From NCBI GenBank assembly GCA_007713455.1, contig VMRT01000024.1, positions 1-49,767 of the forward strand: DNA of 49,767 nt, read 5' to 3'. Of the stretch, positions 38,146-48,530 are shown piece after piece. This DNA is from Pseudomonas sp. (GTDB taxonomy: Bacteria > Pseudomonadota > Gammaproteobacteria > Pseudomonadales > Pseudomonadaceae). Under the pieces are notes generated by a model. It saw only the letters and a program-made list of their open reading frames with translations. It made no database searches and was not told the origin of the DNA. Both the position numbers and the translations under genes were made by a program. Each line of letters begins with the position of its first letter. The stretch's first letter is position 1.

Positions 38146-38805
38146 ATGATCGAACTGCTTCCTCTGCTGCTGCAGGGTGCCTGGGTCACCGTGAAGGTGA
38201 CCTTCTTCGGCTCACTGCTGGCCATCGCCTACGCGCTGATCGCCGCGCTGGCGCGGCTTTCGCCGGTGGCGCCATTGCGCTGGCTGGCCATCACCTACAT
38301 CGAGGTCTTCCGCGGCTCGTCGCTGCTGGTGCAGCTGTTCTGGCTGTACTTCGTGCTGCCGATGCCACCGTTCAATGTCGAAATGAGTGCCTTCGCCGTG
38401 GCAGTGGTCGGCCTGGGCCTGAACATCGGCGCCTATGGGGCCGAGGTACTGCGCGGCGCTATCCGCTCGGTACACCAGGGCCAGCACGAAGCCTGTCAGG
38501 CGCTGAACATGACGCCGCTGACACGCATGCGTCGAATCATCCTGCCGCAGGCGTTGCTCGCGGCAATTCCGCCCGGCACCAACCTGCTGATCGAGTTGCT
38601 GAAGAACACTTCGCTGGTGTCGCTGATCACCCTGTCGGATCTGGCCTTCCGCGCCCGCCAGCTGGATCAGGCGACGCTGATGACCATGGAGATCTTCGGC
38701 CTGGCGCTGGTGATCTACTTCGTCCTGGCCCAGGCGATCAACTTCGGCATGCGCCAGCTGGAACGCCGGCTGGCCCGCGGGCGGATGCGCGGAGGCCTGT
38801 CATGA
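38146..38805 (+). CDS. ehuC: Ectoine/hydroxyectoine ABC importer, permease
   Basis: The 219-residue inner-membrane protein of the His/Glu/Gln/Arg permease family has about five membrane segments. The EAA loop around HEACQALNMTPLTRMRRIILP couples it to the ATPase. ATG at 38146 gives the usual short N-terminus, MIELLPLLLQGAWVTVKV. It overlaps ehuD by 4 bp and should form a heterodimeric channel with it. Confidence 0.88.
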   Translation: MIELLPLLLQGAWVTVKVTFFGSLLAIAYALIAALARLSPVAPLRWLAITYIEVFRGSSLLVQLFWLYFVLPMPPFNVEMSAFAVAVVGLGLNIGAYGAEVLRGAIRSVHQGQHEACQALNMTPLTRMRRIILPQALLAAIPPGTNLLIELLKNTSLVSLITLSDLAFRARQLDQATLMTMEIFGLALVIYFVLAQAINFGMRQLERRLARGRMRGGLS

Positions 38806-39461
38806 ATTTCTTCGACTGGCAGTTCGCCCGCGAGATCCTGCCGCGCCTGCTGGATGCCTCGCTGACCACCATCGGCATCGCCCTGGCCGGTTTCGCCATT
38901 GCCGTGGTGCTAGGTTTGTTCCTCGCCATTGGCCGCCGCAGCCGCCTGCGCTGGCTATCCTGGCCGATCACCGGGCTGATCGAGTTCATCCGCAGCACAC
39001 CGCTGCTGATTCAGGTGTACTTCCTGTTCTACGTGTTCCCCAACTACGGCCTCAACCTCAGCGCGATGCAGGCGGGCATCATCGGTATCGCCCTGCACTA
39101 CGCCTGCTACACCGCCGAGGTGTACCGCGCCGGCCTGGATGCGGTGCCCCGTTCGCAATGGGAAGCCGTCACCGCGCTGAACATGAAGCCCTGGACCGCC
39201 TACCGCGACGTGATCCTGCCGCAGGCGTTGCGTCCGGTGCTGCCGGCGCTGGGCAACTACCTGATCTCGATCCTCAAGGACACGCCAGTGCTGTCGGCGA
39301 TCACCGTGGTGGAAATCATGCAGCGGGCCAAGAACATCGGCTCCGAGAGTTTCCGCTATCTGGAGCCGATCACCATGGTCGGCCTGTTCTTTCTCATTCT
39401 CAGCCTCGGCCTCGCCTGGTGCGTGCGCCGTCTGGAAAACCGCATGGAGCTGGCCCGATGA
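38802..39461 (+). CDS. ehuD: Ectoine/hydroxyectoine ABC importer, permease
   Basis: The 219-residue second permease has the same fold as its neighbour. Its EAA loop is WEAVTALNMKPWTAYRDVILP. The start and stop overlap ehuC and ehuA by ATGA, indicating tight translational coupling. FIRSTPLLIQVYFLFYVFPN marks the family's second membrane region. Confidence 0.88.
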   Translation: MNFFDWQFAREILPRLLDASLTTIGIALAGFAIAVVLGLFLAIGRRSRLRWLSWPITGLIEFIRSTPLLIQVYFLFYVFPNYGLNLSAMQAGIIGIALHYACYTAEVYRAGLDAVPRSQWEAVTALNMKPWTAYRDVILPQALRPVLPALGNYLISILKDTPVLSAITVVEIMQRAKNIGSESFRYLEPITMVGLFFLILSLGLAWCVRRLENRMELAR

Positions 39462-40294
39462 ATACGCCGATGCAGTCCACGGACACCCTGAACCCGACGC
39501 CGCAACAACCGGAGCAGGCGCAACCTTTGGTGCGCTTCGCCGGCGTGACCAAGCGCTACGGTGAACTGACCGTGCTCGACGGGCTCGACCTGCAGATCGA
39601 GGAAGGCGAGAAGGTCGCGATCATCGGCCCCAGCGGCTCGGGCAAATCCACCCTGTTGCGGGTGCTGATGACCCTGGAAGGCATTGACGAGGGCGTGATC
39701 GAGGTCGACGGCGAGCCGCTGACGCACATGCCCGACGCCAGCGGCCAGTTGGTCCCGGCCAATGCCCGTCACCTGCGACGTGTGCGTGGCAAGGTCGGCA
39801 TGGTGTTCCAGAGCTTCAACCTGTTCCCGCACATGAACGCCCTGCAGAACGTCATGGAAGCGCCGGTGCAGGTGCTCGGGCTGAGCAAGCGCGAGGCCCG
39901 CGAGCGGGCAGAGGAGCTGCTGGCCATGGTCGGTCTGGAGGACAAGCTGGAGCACTTCCCGGCGCAACTCTCCGGCGGTCAGCAACAGCGCGTGGCGATT
40001 GCCCGCGCACTGGCGATGCGGCCGAAGGTGATGCTGTTCGACGAAGTGACCTCGGCACTGGATCCGGAGCTCTGCGGCGAAGTGCTCAATGTCATCCGCC
40101 GCCTCGGCGAGGCGCACAACCTGACGATGCTGATGGTGACCCACCAGATGGGCTTTGCCCGTGAGTTCGCCGATCGCGTGTGCTTCTTCCATCAGGGCCG
40201 GATTCACGAACAGGGCAGCCCGGACGAGCTGTTCAACAACCCGCGCGAGGAACGCACCCGGGAGTTTCTCAGCGCGGTCAACGAGGCCCACTGA
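39458..40294 (+). CDS. ehuA: Ectoine/hydroxyectoine ABC importer, ATP-binding protein
   Basis: The 278-residue ATPase energises the importer on the cytoplasmic side. It contains the Walker A loop GPSGSGKSTLL, the Q-loop region VFQSFNLFPHMNALQNV, the signature LSGGQQQRVAIARAL and the Walker B segment VMLFDEVTSALDPE, then the switch His in VTHQMGF. Its start overlaps the ehuD stop. A terminator is not obvious in the 145 bp that follow. Confidence 0.9.
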   Translation: MNTPMQSTDTLNPTPQQPEQAQPLVRFAGVTKRYGELTVLDGLDLQIEEGEKVAIIGPSGSGKSTLLRVLMTLEGIDEGVIEVDGEPLTHMPDASGQLVPANARHLRRVRGKVGMVFQSFNLFPHMNALQNVMEAPVQVLGLSKREARERAEELLAMVGLEDKLEHFPAQLSGGQQQRVAIARALAMRPKVMLFDEVTSALDPELCGEVLNVIRRLGEAHNLTMLMVTHQMGFAREFADRVCFFHQGRIHEQGSPDELFNNPREERTREFLSAVNEAH

Positions 40295-40439
40295 GCCGCT
40301 TGCAGCCCAGCCCACACGAAGACGGCGAAAGCCCCGCAGCAGCTAAGACCAATGGCGTATGCTGCCGCTATTGCCCGGCGGCGGCGATGCACTAAAGTGA
40401 GGAAACGCCCCGGAGCGCTGCACCGAAAAGGTCTTCAAG

Positions 40440-40757
40440 ATGCTCGAATCGCTGGAAAAGATGCTTTCCCAAGGCATGGACAATCCGATGCTGCGTTTCG
40501 GCCTCGGCAAGGGCTACATGGATGCCGGGCAGCCGGGGCGGGCGGCAGAGCACCTGCGCCGCTGCGTCGAACTCGATCCGAAATACTCCGCTGCCTGGAA
40601 ACTGCTGGGCAAGGCGCTGCAGGCCGACGGCGACAAGCCCGGCGCCCATCAGGCGTGGGAGCGCGGAATCGCCGCGGCGAACGCCCAGGGCGACAAGCAG
40701 GCGGAAAAGGAAATGACCGTATTCCTGCGCCGGCTCGACCGGCTGACGCCCGACTGA
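40440..40757 (+). CDS. Tetratricopeptide-repeat protein
   Basis: This 105-residue protein has two to three degenerate TPR units (NPMLRFGLGKGYMDAGQPGR, EHLRRCVELDPKYSAAWKLL and the following helix pair). Such proteins act as adaptors; the partner is unknown. A similar small TPR gene occurs at this place in related pseudomonads. It is convergent with the PilZ gene, 22 bp apart. Confidence 0.82.
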   Translation: MLESLEKMLSQGMDNPMLRFGLGKGYMDAGQPGRAAEHLRRCVELDPKYSAAWKLLGKALQADGDKPGAHQAWERGIAAANAQGDKQAEKEMTVFLRRLDRLTPD

Positions 40758-40779
40758 ACCGGCGCGCCGCGGCCAGCGG

Positions 40780-41046
40780 TCAGGTTTCGTGCACGAACTG
40801 CAGGCCGACCCCTTCGGCATCCACCCGCATCACCACCATTCGCAGTTCCGGCGCCGGAATCGGCAGGTCCTGGACCTGGCCGGTCACCTCGTCGCCGGGA
40901 TGCAGCACCACCAGCTCCGGATGCCGGACGTAGACGCCACCATCGGATAGATCACGGGTCTGCGCGAAGACCTCGCCAAAGGCCGGATGCGCAATGCGGA
41001 TGCGGCACTTCATGTTGGTACGCGGATGCTGTCTCTGGTTTTGCAT
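40780..41046 (-). CDS. PilZ-domain protein
   Basis: The 88-residue protein carries the RxxxR-type opening QRQHPRTNMKCRIRIAH and the later DLSDGGVYVRHPE, which is the (D/N)xSxxG motif that binds cyclic di-GMP. It is a stand-alone PilZ domain, likely an effector of c-di-GMP signalling. A diguanylate cyclase gene lies 6 kb away. It is 33 bp downstream of the acyltransferase gene on the same strand. Confidence 0.88.
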   Translation of the reverse strand: MQNQRQHPRTNMKCRIRIAHPAFGEVFAQTRDLSDGGVYVRHPELVVLHPGDEVTGQVQDLPIPAPELRMVVMRVDAEGVGLQFVHET

Positions 41047-41079
41047 GCGCTCGTCCCTGTTGTTGTTGTTTGAGCCTGA

Positions 41080-41967
41080 TCAGTACCAGCGCTTCTCGCC
41101 GGCGGGGCGTTTCTTGAAGCGCTTCATGGTCCACATGTACTGGCTGGGATAGGCGCGCACATACTTCTCGATCATTGCGCTCATCGCCGCTACGCCAGTT
41201 TCCGCATCTTCGCTGTACATCCCTTCGGGCGCGGCCTCGAGGACGACCTTGTAGCCCGAACCGTCCTCCAGACGCAACGCATGAAGGAACACCCCAACCG
41301 CCTTGCCACCGGCGAGCATACCGGGCACGAACTTGCTGGTCAGCGCCTGGGTGGCGAAGAAGGGCACGAAGATGCCACTGCCTTCGCTCGGCTCGGGGTC
41401 CGCCGGAATACCGACCGCACCACCACGCCGAACCTCCTTGATGACGCTGAGAATGCCTTCCTTGGTCGAGGGCGCGACGCGATTGCCCAGCTGCACACGC
41501 TGCTGGCGCAGCAGATCGTCCACCGCCTTCAGTTTCGGCGGTCGGTAGAAGATGATCGGCTTGCATTGCGCGCAGTAGAAATGATTGAGCACTTCCCAAT
41601 TGCCCAGGTGACTGGTGATGCCGACCACACCCTTGCCCGAGGCCAGCGCCGCTTGCAGCACGTCCAGGCCTTCGACTTCGCGGACCAGTTTCAGGGTCTT
41701 TTCCGCCGGCCAGATCCAGGCGCAGGCGCTTTCGGTGAAGGTCATGCCGGTTTCACGCAGGGTGCGGCCGAGCAGGGCGTCGAGTTCCGCCGGGCTCAGC
41801 TCGGGGAAGCACTTGTGGAGGTTAATTCGCGCGACGTCCCGCGAGCGGTTCGGCAGCTTCCACATCAGCCAGCCGATCACCGAGCCCAGGCCTTGGACCA
41901 TGCGCCAGGGCAGTTGAGCGAACAGTCGCAGGGAGCCGACGACGATGGCACCTTTGAGCTTTTCCAC
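41080..41967 (-). CDS. Lipid A late acyltransferase (HtrB/LpxL family)
   Basis: The 295-residue inner-membrane enzyme transfers an acyl chain from acyl-ACP to lipid A. The catalytic His is in [14 protein letters not shown] (His120), part of the HX4D/E motif, and [11 protein letters not shown] supports the LPLAT fold. An N-terminal hydrophobic helix anchors it. The corresponding gene of P. aeruginosa (PA0011, from memory) is annotated htrB1. It is upstream of the PilZ gene and divergent from nothing nearby but a 92 bp gap to tag. Confidence 0.88.
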   Translation of the reverse strand: MEKLKGAIVVGSLRLFAQLPWRMVQGLGSVIGWLMWKLPNRSRDVARINLHKCFPELSPAELDALLGRTLRETGMTFTESACAWIWPAEKTLKLVREVEGLDVLQAALASGKGVVGITSHLGNWEVLNHFYCAQCKPIIFYRPPKLKAVDDLLRQQRVQLGNRVAPSTKEGILSVIKEVRRGGAVGIPADPEPSEGSGIFVPFFATQALTSKFVPGMLAGGKAVGVFLHALRLEDGSGYKVVLEAAPEGMYSEDAETGVAAMSAMIEKYVRAYPSQYMWTMKRFKKRPAGEKRWY

Positions 41968-42059
41968 ACCGCACTCCGAAATTTTCAGGTTGCCTAGTCT
42001 ACCTGCAACCGTCGCCAGCTTTCAGGCGCAGCGGCGGCAACGACACACATCCTGGCAGC

Positions 42060-42632
42060 TCAGGCGTGCAGTGTTTCAAGCATCCCGGCCAGCTCAGCGT
42101 GGCGCTCGCAATCGGTCAGGTGGTCCATGACCATGCCGCAGGCCTGCATGTAGGCGTAGCAGATGGTCGGGCCGACGAAGCTGAAGCCGGCCTTCTTAAG
42201 CGCGCGGCTCATCGCCTCGGCCTCGGGGGAGACCGCCGGCACCTGATCGATGCGCTCGAAGCGGTTGATCTTCGGCTCGCCGCCGACGAACGACCAGACG
42301 AAACCCACCGGATCCTCCAGCTGCAACCAGGCGCGGGCATTCTGCCGCGCCGCCTTGAGCTTGAGACGGTTGCGGATGATGCCGGGGTCCTGCATGCGCT
42401 CGTCGATCTCGGCGTCGCTCATGCGCGCCAGGCGCTCGGCGTTGAAGCCGAACAACACCTGCCGGTAGCGCTCGCGCTTGCGCAGCACGGTGATCCACGA
42501 AAGCCCGGCCTGGAAAGCTTCGAGCAGAAGAAACTCGAACAGCACCTGCGGATCGCGCGCCGGTACACCCCATTCGCGATCGTGGTAGTCGATATACAGC
42601 GGATCCGTGCCGCACCAGGCGCAACGTGGCAT
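42060..42632 (-). CDS. tag: DNA-3-methyladenine glycosylase I
   Basis: The 190-residue repair enzyme removes 3-methyladenine from DNA. The N-terminus [20 protein letters not shown] contains a Cys pair of its zinc site, with the partner residues near the C-terminus. EWGVP and [11 protein letters not shown] are family blocks. ATG at 42632 follows GGAGACCAC and gives the standard length; the longer upstream frame is not used. It is divergent from glyQ with a 108 bp gap that should hold both promoters. Confidence 0.95.
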   Translation of the reverse strand: MPRCAWCGTDPLYIDYHDREWGVPARDPQVLFEFLLLEAFQAGLSWITVLRKRERYRQVLFGFNAERLARMSDAEIDERMQDPGIIRNRLKLKAARQNARAWLQLEDPVGFVWSFVGGEPKINRFERIDQVPAVSPEAEAMSRALKKAGFSFVGPTICYAYMQACGMVMDHLTDCERHAELAGMLETLHA

Positions 42633-42740
42633 GTGGTCTCCTTGCGCAGGCCTCGCCCCGATGGCCGAAACCATCGCAAGCGCGACCATGCGGGGGGTAT
42701 ACTTCGAGGCTTTCTGTCGAAGCCCAGCACAGGTGAAATT

Positions 42741-43688
42741 TTGAGCCAGACTACGCCTGCCGTGCGCACCTTCCAAGACCTGATCCTCGCCCTGCAAAGC
42801 TACTGGGCCGAGCAGGGTTGCGTGGTCCTGCAGCCCTATGACATGGAAATGGGCGCCGGTACATTCCACACCGCCACCTTCCTGCGCGCCATTGGTCCCG
42901 AGACCTGGAACGCCGCCTATGTTCAGCCTTCGCGCCGCCCGGCCGATGGCCGCTACGGCGAGAACCCCAACCGCCTGCAGCACTATTACCAATTCCAGGT
43001 GGTGCTCAAGCCCAACCCGGACAACATCCAGGACCTGTACCTGGAGTCGCTGCGCCGCATCGGCGTCGACACCTCGGTGCACGACGTACGCTTCGTCGAG
43101 GACAACTGGGAATCGCCGACCCTCGGTGCCTGGGGCCTGGGCTGGGAAGTCTGGCTCAACGGCATGGAAGTCACTCAGTTCACCTACTTCCAGCAGGTCG
43201 GCGGCGTCGAGTGCTATCCGGTCACCGGCGAGATCACCTACGGTCTCGAGCGCCTGGCCATGTATCTACAGGGCGTCGACTCGGTCTACGACCTGATCTG
43301 GGCCGATGGCCCGTTCGGCACCGTGACCTACGGCGATGTGTTCCACCAGAACGAGGTGGAGCAGTCGACCTACAACTTCGAGCACGCCAATGTGCCGAAG
43401 CTGTTCGAACTCTTCGATTTCTACGAGAGCGAGGCCAACCGTCTGATGGCTGCCGAGCTGCCGCTGCCGGCCTACGAAATGGTGGTCAAGGCGTCGCACA
43501 CCTTCAACCTGCTCGATGCCCGCCGTGCCATTTCGGTCACCGCGCGCCAACAGTACATCCTGCGCGTGCGCAGCCTGGCCCGCTCGATCGCCCAGAGCTA
43601 CCTGCTGGCCCGTGCCAAACTCGGCTTCCCCATGGCCACCCCCGAACTGCGTGACGAAGTGCTGGCCAAGCTGGAGGCTGCAGAATGA
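42741..43688 (+). CDS. glyQ: Glycine-tRNA ligase alpha subunit
   Basis: The 315-residue catalytic subunit of the bacterial alpha2-beta2 glycyl-tRNA synthetase charges tRNA(Gly). It shows [35 protein letters not shown] and [17 protein letters not shown], the aminoacylation core of class II synthetases. The start is TTG at 42741, with AGGTGA just upstream, giving the expected N-terminus [17 protein letters not shown]. It overlaps glyS by 4 bp. Confidence 0.97.
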   Translation: MSQTTPAVRTFQDLILALQSYWAEQGCVVLQPYDMEMGAGTFHTATFLRAIGPETWNAAYVQPSRRPADGRYGENPNRLQHYYQFQVVLKPNPDNIQDLYLESLRRIGVDTSVHDVRFVEDNWESPTLGAWGLGWEVWLNGMEVTQFTYFQQVGGVECYPVTGEITYGLERLAMYLQGVDSVYDLIWADGPFGTVTYGDVFHQNEVEQSTYNFEHANVPKLFELFDFYESEANRLMAAELPLPAYEMVVKASHTFNLLDARRAISVTARQQYILRVRSLARSIAQSYLLARAKLGFPMATPELRDEVLAKLEAAE

Positions 43689-45739
43689 GTGCACTGGATT
43701 TTCTCGTCGAACTGGGTACCGAAGAACTGCCACCGAAGGCGCTCGCCAAGCTGGCCGAAGCTTTCTGCGCCGGTATCGAGAAGGGCCTGAAGGACGCCGG
43801 CCTGGACTTCGTGAAAGCCCAGGCCTACGCCGCGCCGCGCCGCCTGGCAGTGCTGGTCGAGCAGCTGGCGACTCAGCAGCCTGATCGCAGCATCAACCTC
43901 GACGGCCCGCCGATGCAGGCCGCCTTCGACGCCGACGGTGAGCCGACCCAGGCTGCCCTGGGCTTTGCCCGCAAGTGTGGCGTCGACCTTGCCGAGATCG
44001 ATCGCAGCGGGCCGAAGCTCAAGTTCAGCCGTACCATCGAGGGCCAGCCGGCCACCCAGCTGCTGCCAGGCATCGTCGAGGCCTCGCTGAACGATCTGCC
44101 GATCCCCAAGCGCATGCGCTGGGCTGCACGCAAGGAAGAATTCGTCCGTCCGACCCAATGGCTGGTGATGCTCTTCGGCGAGCAGGTGATCGATTGCGAG
44201 ATACTCGCCCAGCGTGCCGGGCGCGAATCCCGCGGCCACCGCTTCCACAGCCCGGGCCAGGTGCATATTTCCAAGCCTTCCAGCTATCTGGAAGACCTGC
44301 GTGGCGCCCATGTGATCGCCGACTTCGCCGAGCGCCGCGAGCTGATCGCCAAGCGCGTCGAGCAGCTGGCTGCCGAGCAGAACGGTACGGCCATCGTGCC
44401 GCCGGCGCTGCTCGATGAAGTGACCGCGCTGGTCGAGTGGCCGGTGCCGCTGGTTTGCTCGTTCGAGGAACGCTTCCTCGAAGTGCCGCAGGAAGCGCTG
44501 ATCACCACCATGCAGGACAACCAGAAGTACTTCTGCCTGCTGGACGCCAACGGCAGGCTGCTGCCGCGCTTCATCACCGTGGCGAACATCGAATCGAAGG
44601 ACCCGGCGCAGATCGTTTCCGGCAACGAGAAAGTCGTACGCCCGCGCCTGACGGACGCCGAGTTCTTCTTCAAGCAGGACAAGAAGCAGAAGCTCGACAG
44701 CTTCAACGAACGCCTGAAAAACGTGGTATTCCAGGCCCAGCTCGGCACCGTGTACGACAAGGCCGAGCGCGTCTCGCGCCTGGCCGGGCTGATCGCCGAG
44801 CGTACCGGCGGCGACAAGCAGCGCGCCGCGCGCGCCGGCCTGCTCTGTAAGTGCGACCTGGCCACCGAGATGGTTGGCGAGTTTCCGGAAATGCAGGGCG
44901 TTGCCGGTTACTACTACGCGCTCAACGACGGCGAGCCGGAAGATGTGGCGCTGGCGCTGAACGAGCAGTACATGCCGCGCGGTGCCGGCGGCGAGCTGCC
45001 GAGCACACTCACTGGCGCAGCTGTGGCCGTGGCGGACAAGCTCGACACCCTGGTCGGGATCTTCGGCATCGGCATGCTGCCGACCGGCTCCAAGGATCCC
45101 TACGCCCTGCGCCGCGCCGCCCTTGGCGTGCTGCGCATCCTCATCGAGAAGCAGTTGGACCTGAATCTGGTCGAGGCAGTGAACTTCGCCATCGCCCAGT
45201 TCGGTACGCAGGTCAAGTCGGCCGGCCTCGCCGATCAGGTCCTGGAGTTCATATTCGATCGCCTGCGTGCGCGCTACGAGGACGAAGGCGTCGACGTCGC
45301 TGCCTACCTGTCGGTGCGTGCCGTGCAGCCTGGTTCGGCGCTGGACTTCGACCAGCGCGTGCAGGCCGTGCAGGCGTTCCGCACATTGCCGGAAGCGGCG
45401 TCCCTGGCTGCCGCCAACAAGCGCGTCTCCAACCTGCTGAGCAAGTTCGATGCGAAGCTGCCGGAAGCGGTCGAGCCACGCTGGTTCGACAACGCCACCG
45501 AGTTCTCGCTGTACTCGGCGATTCAGCAGGCCGAGCAGGCGGTACAACCGTTGGCCGCCGCGCGTCAGTACCGCGAAGCGCTGGAGCGTTTGGCGCACCT
45601 GCGTGGCCCGGTGGATGCCTTCTTCGAGGCGGTGCTGGTAAATGCCGAAGACGCTTCGGTACGTGCCAACCGTTATGCCTTGCTGGCCCGGCTGAGAGGA
45701 CTGTTCCTTGGCGTTGCCGATATTTCCGCACTTGGCTAA
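43685..45739 (+). CDS. glyS: Glycine-tRNA ligase beta subunit
   Basis: The 684-residue beta subunit starts [20 protein letters not shown]. It has an HD-like central domain ([20 protein letters not shown]) and an anticodon-binding C-terminal domain. It works with glyQ, translated from the ATGA overlap. The 3' end is close to gmhB, which starts within or just after the glyS stop. Confidence 0.97.
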   Translation: MSALDFLVELGTEELPPKALAKLAEAFCAGIEKGLKDAGLDFVKAQAYAAPRRLAVLVEQLATQQPDRSINLDGPPMQAAFDADGEPTQAALGFARKCGVDLAEIDRSGPKLKFSRTIEGQPATQLLPGIVEASLNDLPIPKRMRWAARKEEFVRPTQWLVMLFGEQVIDCEILAQRAGRESRGHRFHSPGQVHISKPSSYLEDLRGAHVIADFAERRELIAKRVEQLAAEQNGTAIVPPALLDEVTALVEWPVPLVCSFEERFLEVPQEALITTMQDNQKYFCLLDANGRLLPRFITVANIESKDPAQIVSGNEKVVRPRLTDAEFFFKQDKKQKLDSFNERLKNVVFQAQLGTVYDKAERVSRLAGLIAERTGGDKQRAARAGLLCKCDLATEMVGEFPEMQGVAGYYYALNDGEPEDVALALNEQYMPRGAGGELPSTLTGAAVAVADKLDTLVGIFGIGMLPTGSKDPYALRRAALGVLRILIEKQLDLNLVEAVNFAIAQFGTQVKSAGLADQVLEFIFDRLRARYEDEGVDVAAYLSVRAVQPGSALDFDQRVQAVQAFRTLPEAASLAAANKRVSNLLSKFDAKLPEAVEPRWFDNATEFSLYSAIQQAEQAVQPLAAARQYREALERLAHLRGPVDAFFEAVLVNAEDASVRANRYALLARLRGLFLGVADISALG

Positions 45740-45743
45740 GCCC

Positions 45744-46286
45744 GTGAAGCTGATCGTGCTGGACCGCGACGGGGTAATCAACGAGGACTCCGACGAGTAC
45801 GTGAAGTCGCTGGAGGAGTGGATCCCCATTCCCGGGTCGCTCGAAGCCATCGCGCGGCTGTGCAAAGCCGGCTGGACGGTGGCGGTGGCCACCAACCAGT
45901 CCGGTGTCGCGCGCGGCAAGTTCGATCTGAGCACCCTCGGCGACATGCATTTCAAGATGCAGCAGCTGGTGATGGAGCAGGGCGGGCGCATCGACCTGAT
46001 CGTGCACTGCCCACACGGCCCGGACGACGGCTGCAACTGCCGCAAGCCGAAGCCTGGAATGTTCCGCAGCATCGCCGAGCATTTCGGCCTGGCGGACCTG
46101 AAGGGTGTACCGGTGGTAGGCGACAGTCACCGCGATCTACACGCCGGCATGCTGCTCGGCGGCGTGCCTTATCTGGTCAGGACCGGCAAAGGCCTGCGCA
46201 CCCTGGAGGGCACTCTGCCGCCGGACACTCAGGTCTTCGATGACCTTGCCGCCGTTGTCGATCATCTACTCGAGAGTTCTCGATGA
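45744..46286 (+). CDS. gmhB: D-glycero-beta-D-manno-heptose 1,7-bisphosphate 7-phosphatase
   Basis: The 180-residue HAD-family phosphatase acts in ADP-heptose synthesis for lipopolysaccharide. The nucleophile is in LIVLDRDGVINEDSD, motif II is ATNQSGVARG, the zinc-binding Cys/His cluster is CPHGPDDGCNCRKPKPGM, and motif IV is VVGDSHRDLHAG. The GTG start at 45744 gives the standard N-terminus MKLIVLDRDG; an in-frame TTG at 45708 inside glyS is the alternative. It overlaps plsC by 4 bp. Confidence 0.93.
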   Translation: MKLIVLDRDGVINEDSDEYVKSLEEWIPIPGSLEAIARLCKAGWTVAVATNQSGVARGKFDLSTLGDMHFKMQQLVMEQGGRIDLIVHCPHGPDDGCNCRKPKPGMFRSIAEHFGLADLKGVPVVGDSHRDLHAGMLLGGVPYLVRTGKGLRTLEGTLPPDTQVFDDLAAVVDHLLESSR

Positions 46287-47032
46287 GCCTCCTGTTACCC
46301 GTTCGTATCGCCCTGTTCTACTTCATGTTGGCGTTCACCGCGTTCGCCTGGTGCCTGGTGAGCCTGGTGTTCGCCCCGTTCATGGCGTTCCGCGCGCGCT
46401 ATCGCTTCGTGGTACAGAACTGGTGTCGCTGCGCCGTGTGGCTGGGCAAGACGCTGGTTGGCCTGCGCTACGAGGTGCATGGCGCGGAGAATGTGCCGGC
46501 GCGTCCCTGCGTGATCCTGGCCAAGCACCAGAGCACCTGGGAAACCTTCTTTCTCTCGGCCTATTTCGAGCCGCTGACTCAGGTGCTCAAGCGTGAGTTG
46601 TTGCGGGTGCCGTTCTTCGGCTGGGCGATCATGCTGCTCAAGCCGATCGCCATTGATCGCGACAACCCCAAGGCGGCGCTGCGCCAGGTCGCCAAGCAGG
46701 GTCACGAGCGTCTGGAGCAGGGCGCCTGGGTGCTGATATTCCCGGAAGGCACCCGCGTACCAGTGGGTGAGCAGGGCAAGTTCTCCCGCAGCGGCGCGGC
46801 CCTGGCAGTCAACGCCGGTCTGCCAGTGCTGCCCATCGCGCACAACGCCGGCATGTTCTGGCCGAAGGCCGGTTGGGGCAAGCGTCCCGGCACTATCCAG
46901 GTGGTGATCGGCCCAGCCATGTTCGCCGACAGCGAGAGCCCGCGGGCCATCGCCGAGCTCAATCAACGCGCCGAAGATTGGATCAACGCGCAAGTCAGCC
47001 AGCTCGAAGCTCAGGGTCGCCCGACCCTCTGA
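46283..47032 (+). CDS. plsC: 1-acyl-sn-glycerol-3-phosphate acyltransferase
   Basis: The 249-residue membrane enzyme makes phosphatidic acid from lysophosphatidic acid. After an N-terminal hydrophobic region (about 1-35) it shows AKHQSTWETFF, an HX4E variant of the usual HX4D catalytic motif (His82), and FPEGTRVPVGEQ for substrate binding. The glyS-gmhB-plsC order matches the oriC-proximal region of related pseudomonads, where gyrB follows. Here a diguanylate cyclase follows instead. Confidence 0.92.
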   Translation: MSLLLPVRIALFYFMLAFTAFAWCLVSLVFAPFMAFRARYRFVVQNWCRCAVWLGKTLVGLRYEVHGAENVPARPCVILAKHQSTWETFFLSAYFEPLTQVLKRELLRVPFFGWAIMLLKPIAIDRDNPKAALRQVAKQGHERLEQGAWVLIFPEGTRVPVGEQGKFSRSGAALAVNAGLPVLPIAHNAGMFWPKAGWGKRPGTIQVVIGPAMFADSESPRAIAELNQRAEDWINAQVSQLEAQGRPTL

Positions 47033-47085
47033 TCACTACGCTGAGGCAGGGCAGGGACGCGCGCCTCAGCTTCACGAGTCCCCCT

Positions 47086-48465
47086 ATGCAGCAAATACCC
47101 AACCACCAGCTGGTCGCAGAATGGCTGCGCCTGCTGGACGGCTATCCTGCCGAAGCGGCTATCGCACTGCAGGCCGTTGCCGAAGAAAAGAGCGCCGAGC
47201 TGGCCGAGCATTTCTATTCCCAGATGCTTGCCGATCCCCATTCGGCCAGCTTCCTGTCCCACGATCAGGTGAAGAACCGCCTCGGCAAATCGATGCAGAA
47301 GTGGATCGTCACGGTATGTTCGTCGACGGCCCATAGCGACCTCGACGCCGTCATCGACCTGCAGCGAAAGGTCGGCGACATCCACGCCCGCATCGAGATT
47401 CCGGTCAGCCTGGTGCTGCGCGGCTCCCGCTCGCTCAAGGGCCGCCTGCGCCAGTTGCTGGAACAGCGAGATCTCGCCGAGCCAGTGCGACGCAAAGCGG
47501 CCCGCATGGGTTCCGACCTGATCGACCTGGCGGTGGAGATCATCTGCTTCGCCTATTCCCAGTCTCACGATCGCAACTCCCGCGCCGAGGAGGCCTATCG
47601 GCTGTTCTCCGTCTCGCAGAACATCGGCGTCGAAAAAGAGCGACAGCGCGCGGCACTGCTCGATTGGGAGAATCAGCTGATGTTCGACCTGGCGATCGGC
47701 AACCTGACCGGCGCGCTGCCGCAGCTGGCGGGTTCCGAGTTCGGCCTGTGGTTCCGCCACAAGGCCTCCCACGCGTTCCAGGGTTCGCCGGAAAGCACCA
47801 GTATCCTCGACTATATCGAGCGCATCGATCTGGAGCTCAAAGCCATTGGCGGGCTGCAGGACGCCAGTGCGCGGCTGGGCAAGCTGCATCAGATCCGCGA
47901 GCAGACCCGCTCGATCAAGTTTCTGCTCGACAGCCTGTTCGAACAGGCCAACGACCTGGAGGCCGGCCGCGACGTGCTGACGCGGCTACTCAACCGCAAG
48001 TTCCTGCCGGTGGTGATGGCCAAGGAAGTGCTTTACGCGCGCCAGTCGAACAACACCTTCGGCGTGCTGGCCATCGATGTCGACCACTTCAAGCGCATCA
48101 ACGACACCCACGGCCATGACGGCGGTGACCAGATTCTGCAGCAGGTCGGTGCGCTGCTGGCCAGCAACACTCGCGGGGGCGACTATGCGTTCCGCCTGGG
48201 CGGCGAAGAGTTCCTGCTGGTACTAGTGGACATAGATGCCAACAAGGCGTTTGCCGCGGCAGAGAAGCTGCGCGAGCGCATCGCCCGTGAGCAGTTCCGT
48301 CTATCCAATGGAGCAGTTCTGCAGGTCACCGTCAGCATCGGTATGGCAGTGCATGACGGCCATCCGGATTACGAACGTCTGCTGCAACAAGCCGATCAGG
48401 CGCTGTATCAGGCAAAACACGAAGGGCGCAATCGCTGCGTGCTTCACAGTCCGGCGCTCGCCTAG
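47086..48465 (+). CDS. Globin-coupled diguanylate cyclase (DosC-like)
   Basis: The 459-residue protein begins with a globin-coupled sensor domain (about 10-160) whose haem-ligating His lies in KVGDIHARIEIPVS (His100). A helical linker (about 170-290) joins it to a GGDEF domain, with the active GGEEF loop at residues 372-376. Oxygen binding to the haem should control c-di-GMP synthesis. No RxxD inhibitory site is evident before GGEEF. ATG at 47086 gives the standard globin start. The product could feed the PilZ protein in the same window. Confidence 0.9.
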   Translation: MQQIPNHQLVAEWLRLLDGYPAEAAIALQAVAEEKSAELAEHFYSQMLADPHSASFLSHDQVKNRLGKSMQKWIVTVCSSTAHSDLDAVIDLQRKVGDIHARIEIPVSLVLRGSRSLKGRLRQLLEQRDLAEPVRRKAARMGSDLIDLAVEIICFAYSQSHDRNSRAEEAYRLFSVSQNIGVEKERQRAALLDWENQLMFDLAIGNLTGALPQLAGSEFGLWFRHKASHAFQGSPESTSILDYIERIDLELKAIGGLQDASARLGKLHQIREQTRSIKFLLDSLFEQANDLEAGRDVLTRLLNRKFLPVVMAKEVLYARQSNNTFGVLAIDVDHFKRINDTHGHDGGDQILQQVGALLASNTRGGDYAFRLGGEEFLLVLVDIDANKAFAAAEKLRERIAREQFRLSNGAVLQVTVSIGMAVHDGHPDYERLLQQADQALYQAKHEGRNRCVLHSPALA

Positions 48466-48484
48466 CAAACGGCACGCAATGAAA

Positions 48485-48520
48485 AAGGGGAGCAACCTCG
48501 CGGCTGCTCCCCTTCTTTTT
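48485..48520. terminator. Bidirectional terminator between the cyclase and ahpF
   Basis: AAGGGGAGCA (48485-48494) pairs with TGCTCCCCTT (48505-48514), with T-runs on both outer sides (CTTTTT on plus, CTTTTTC on minus). It serves the two convergent genes. Confidence 0.9.
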
Positions 48521-48530
48521 GCGCTTCGAT

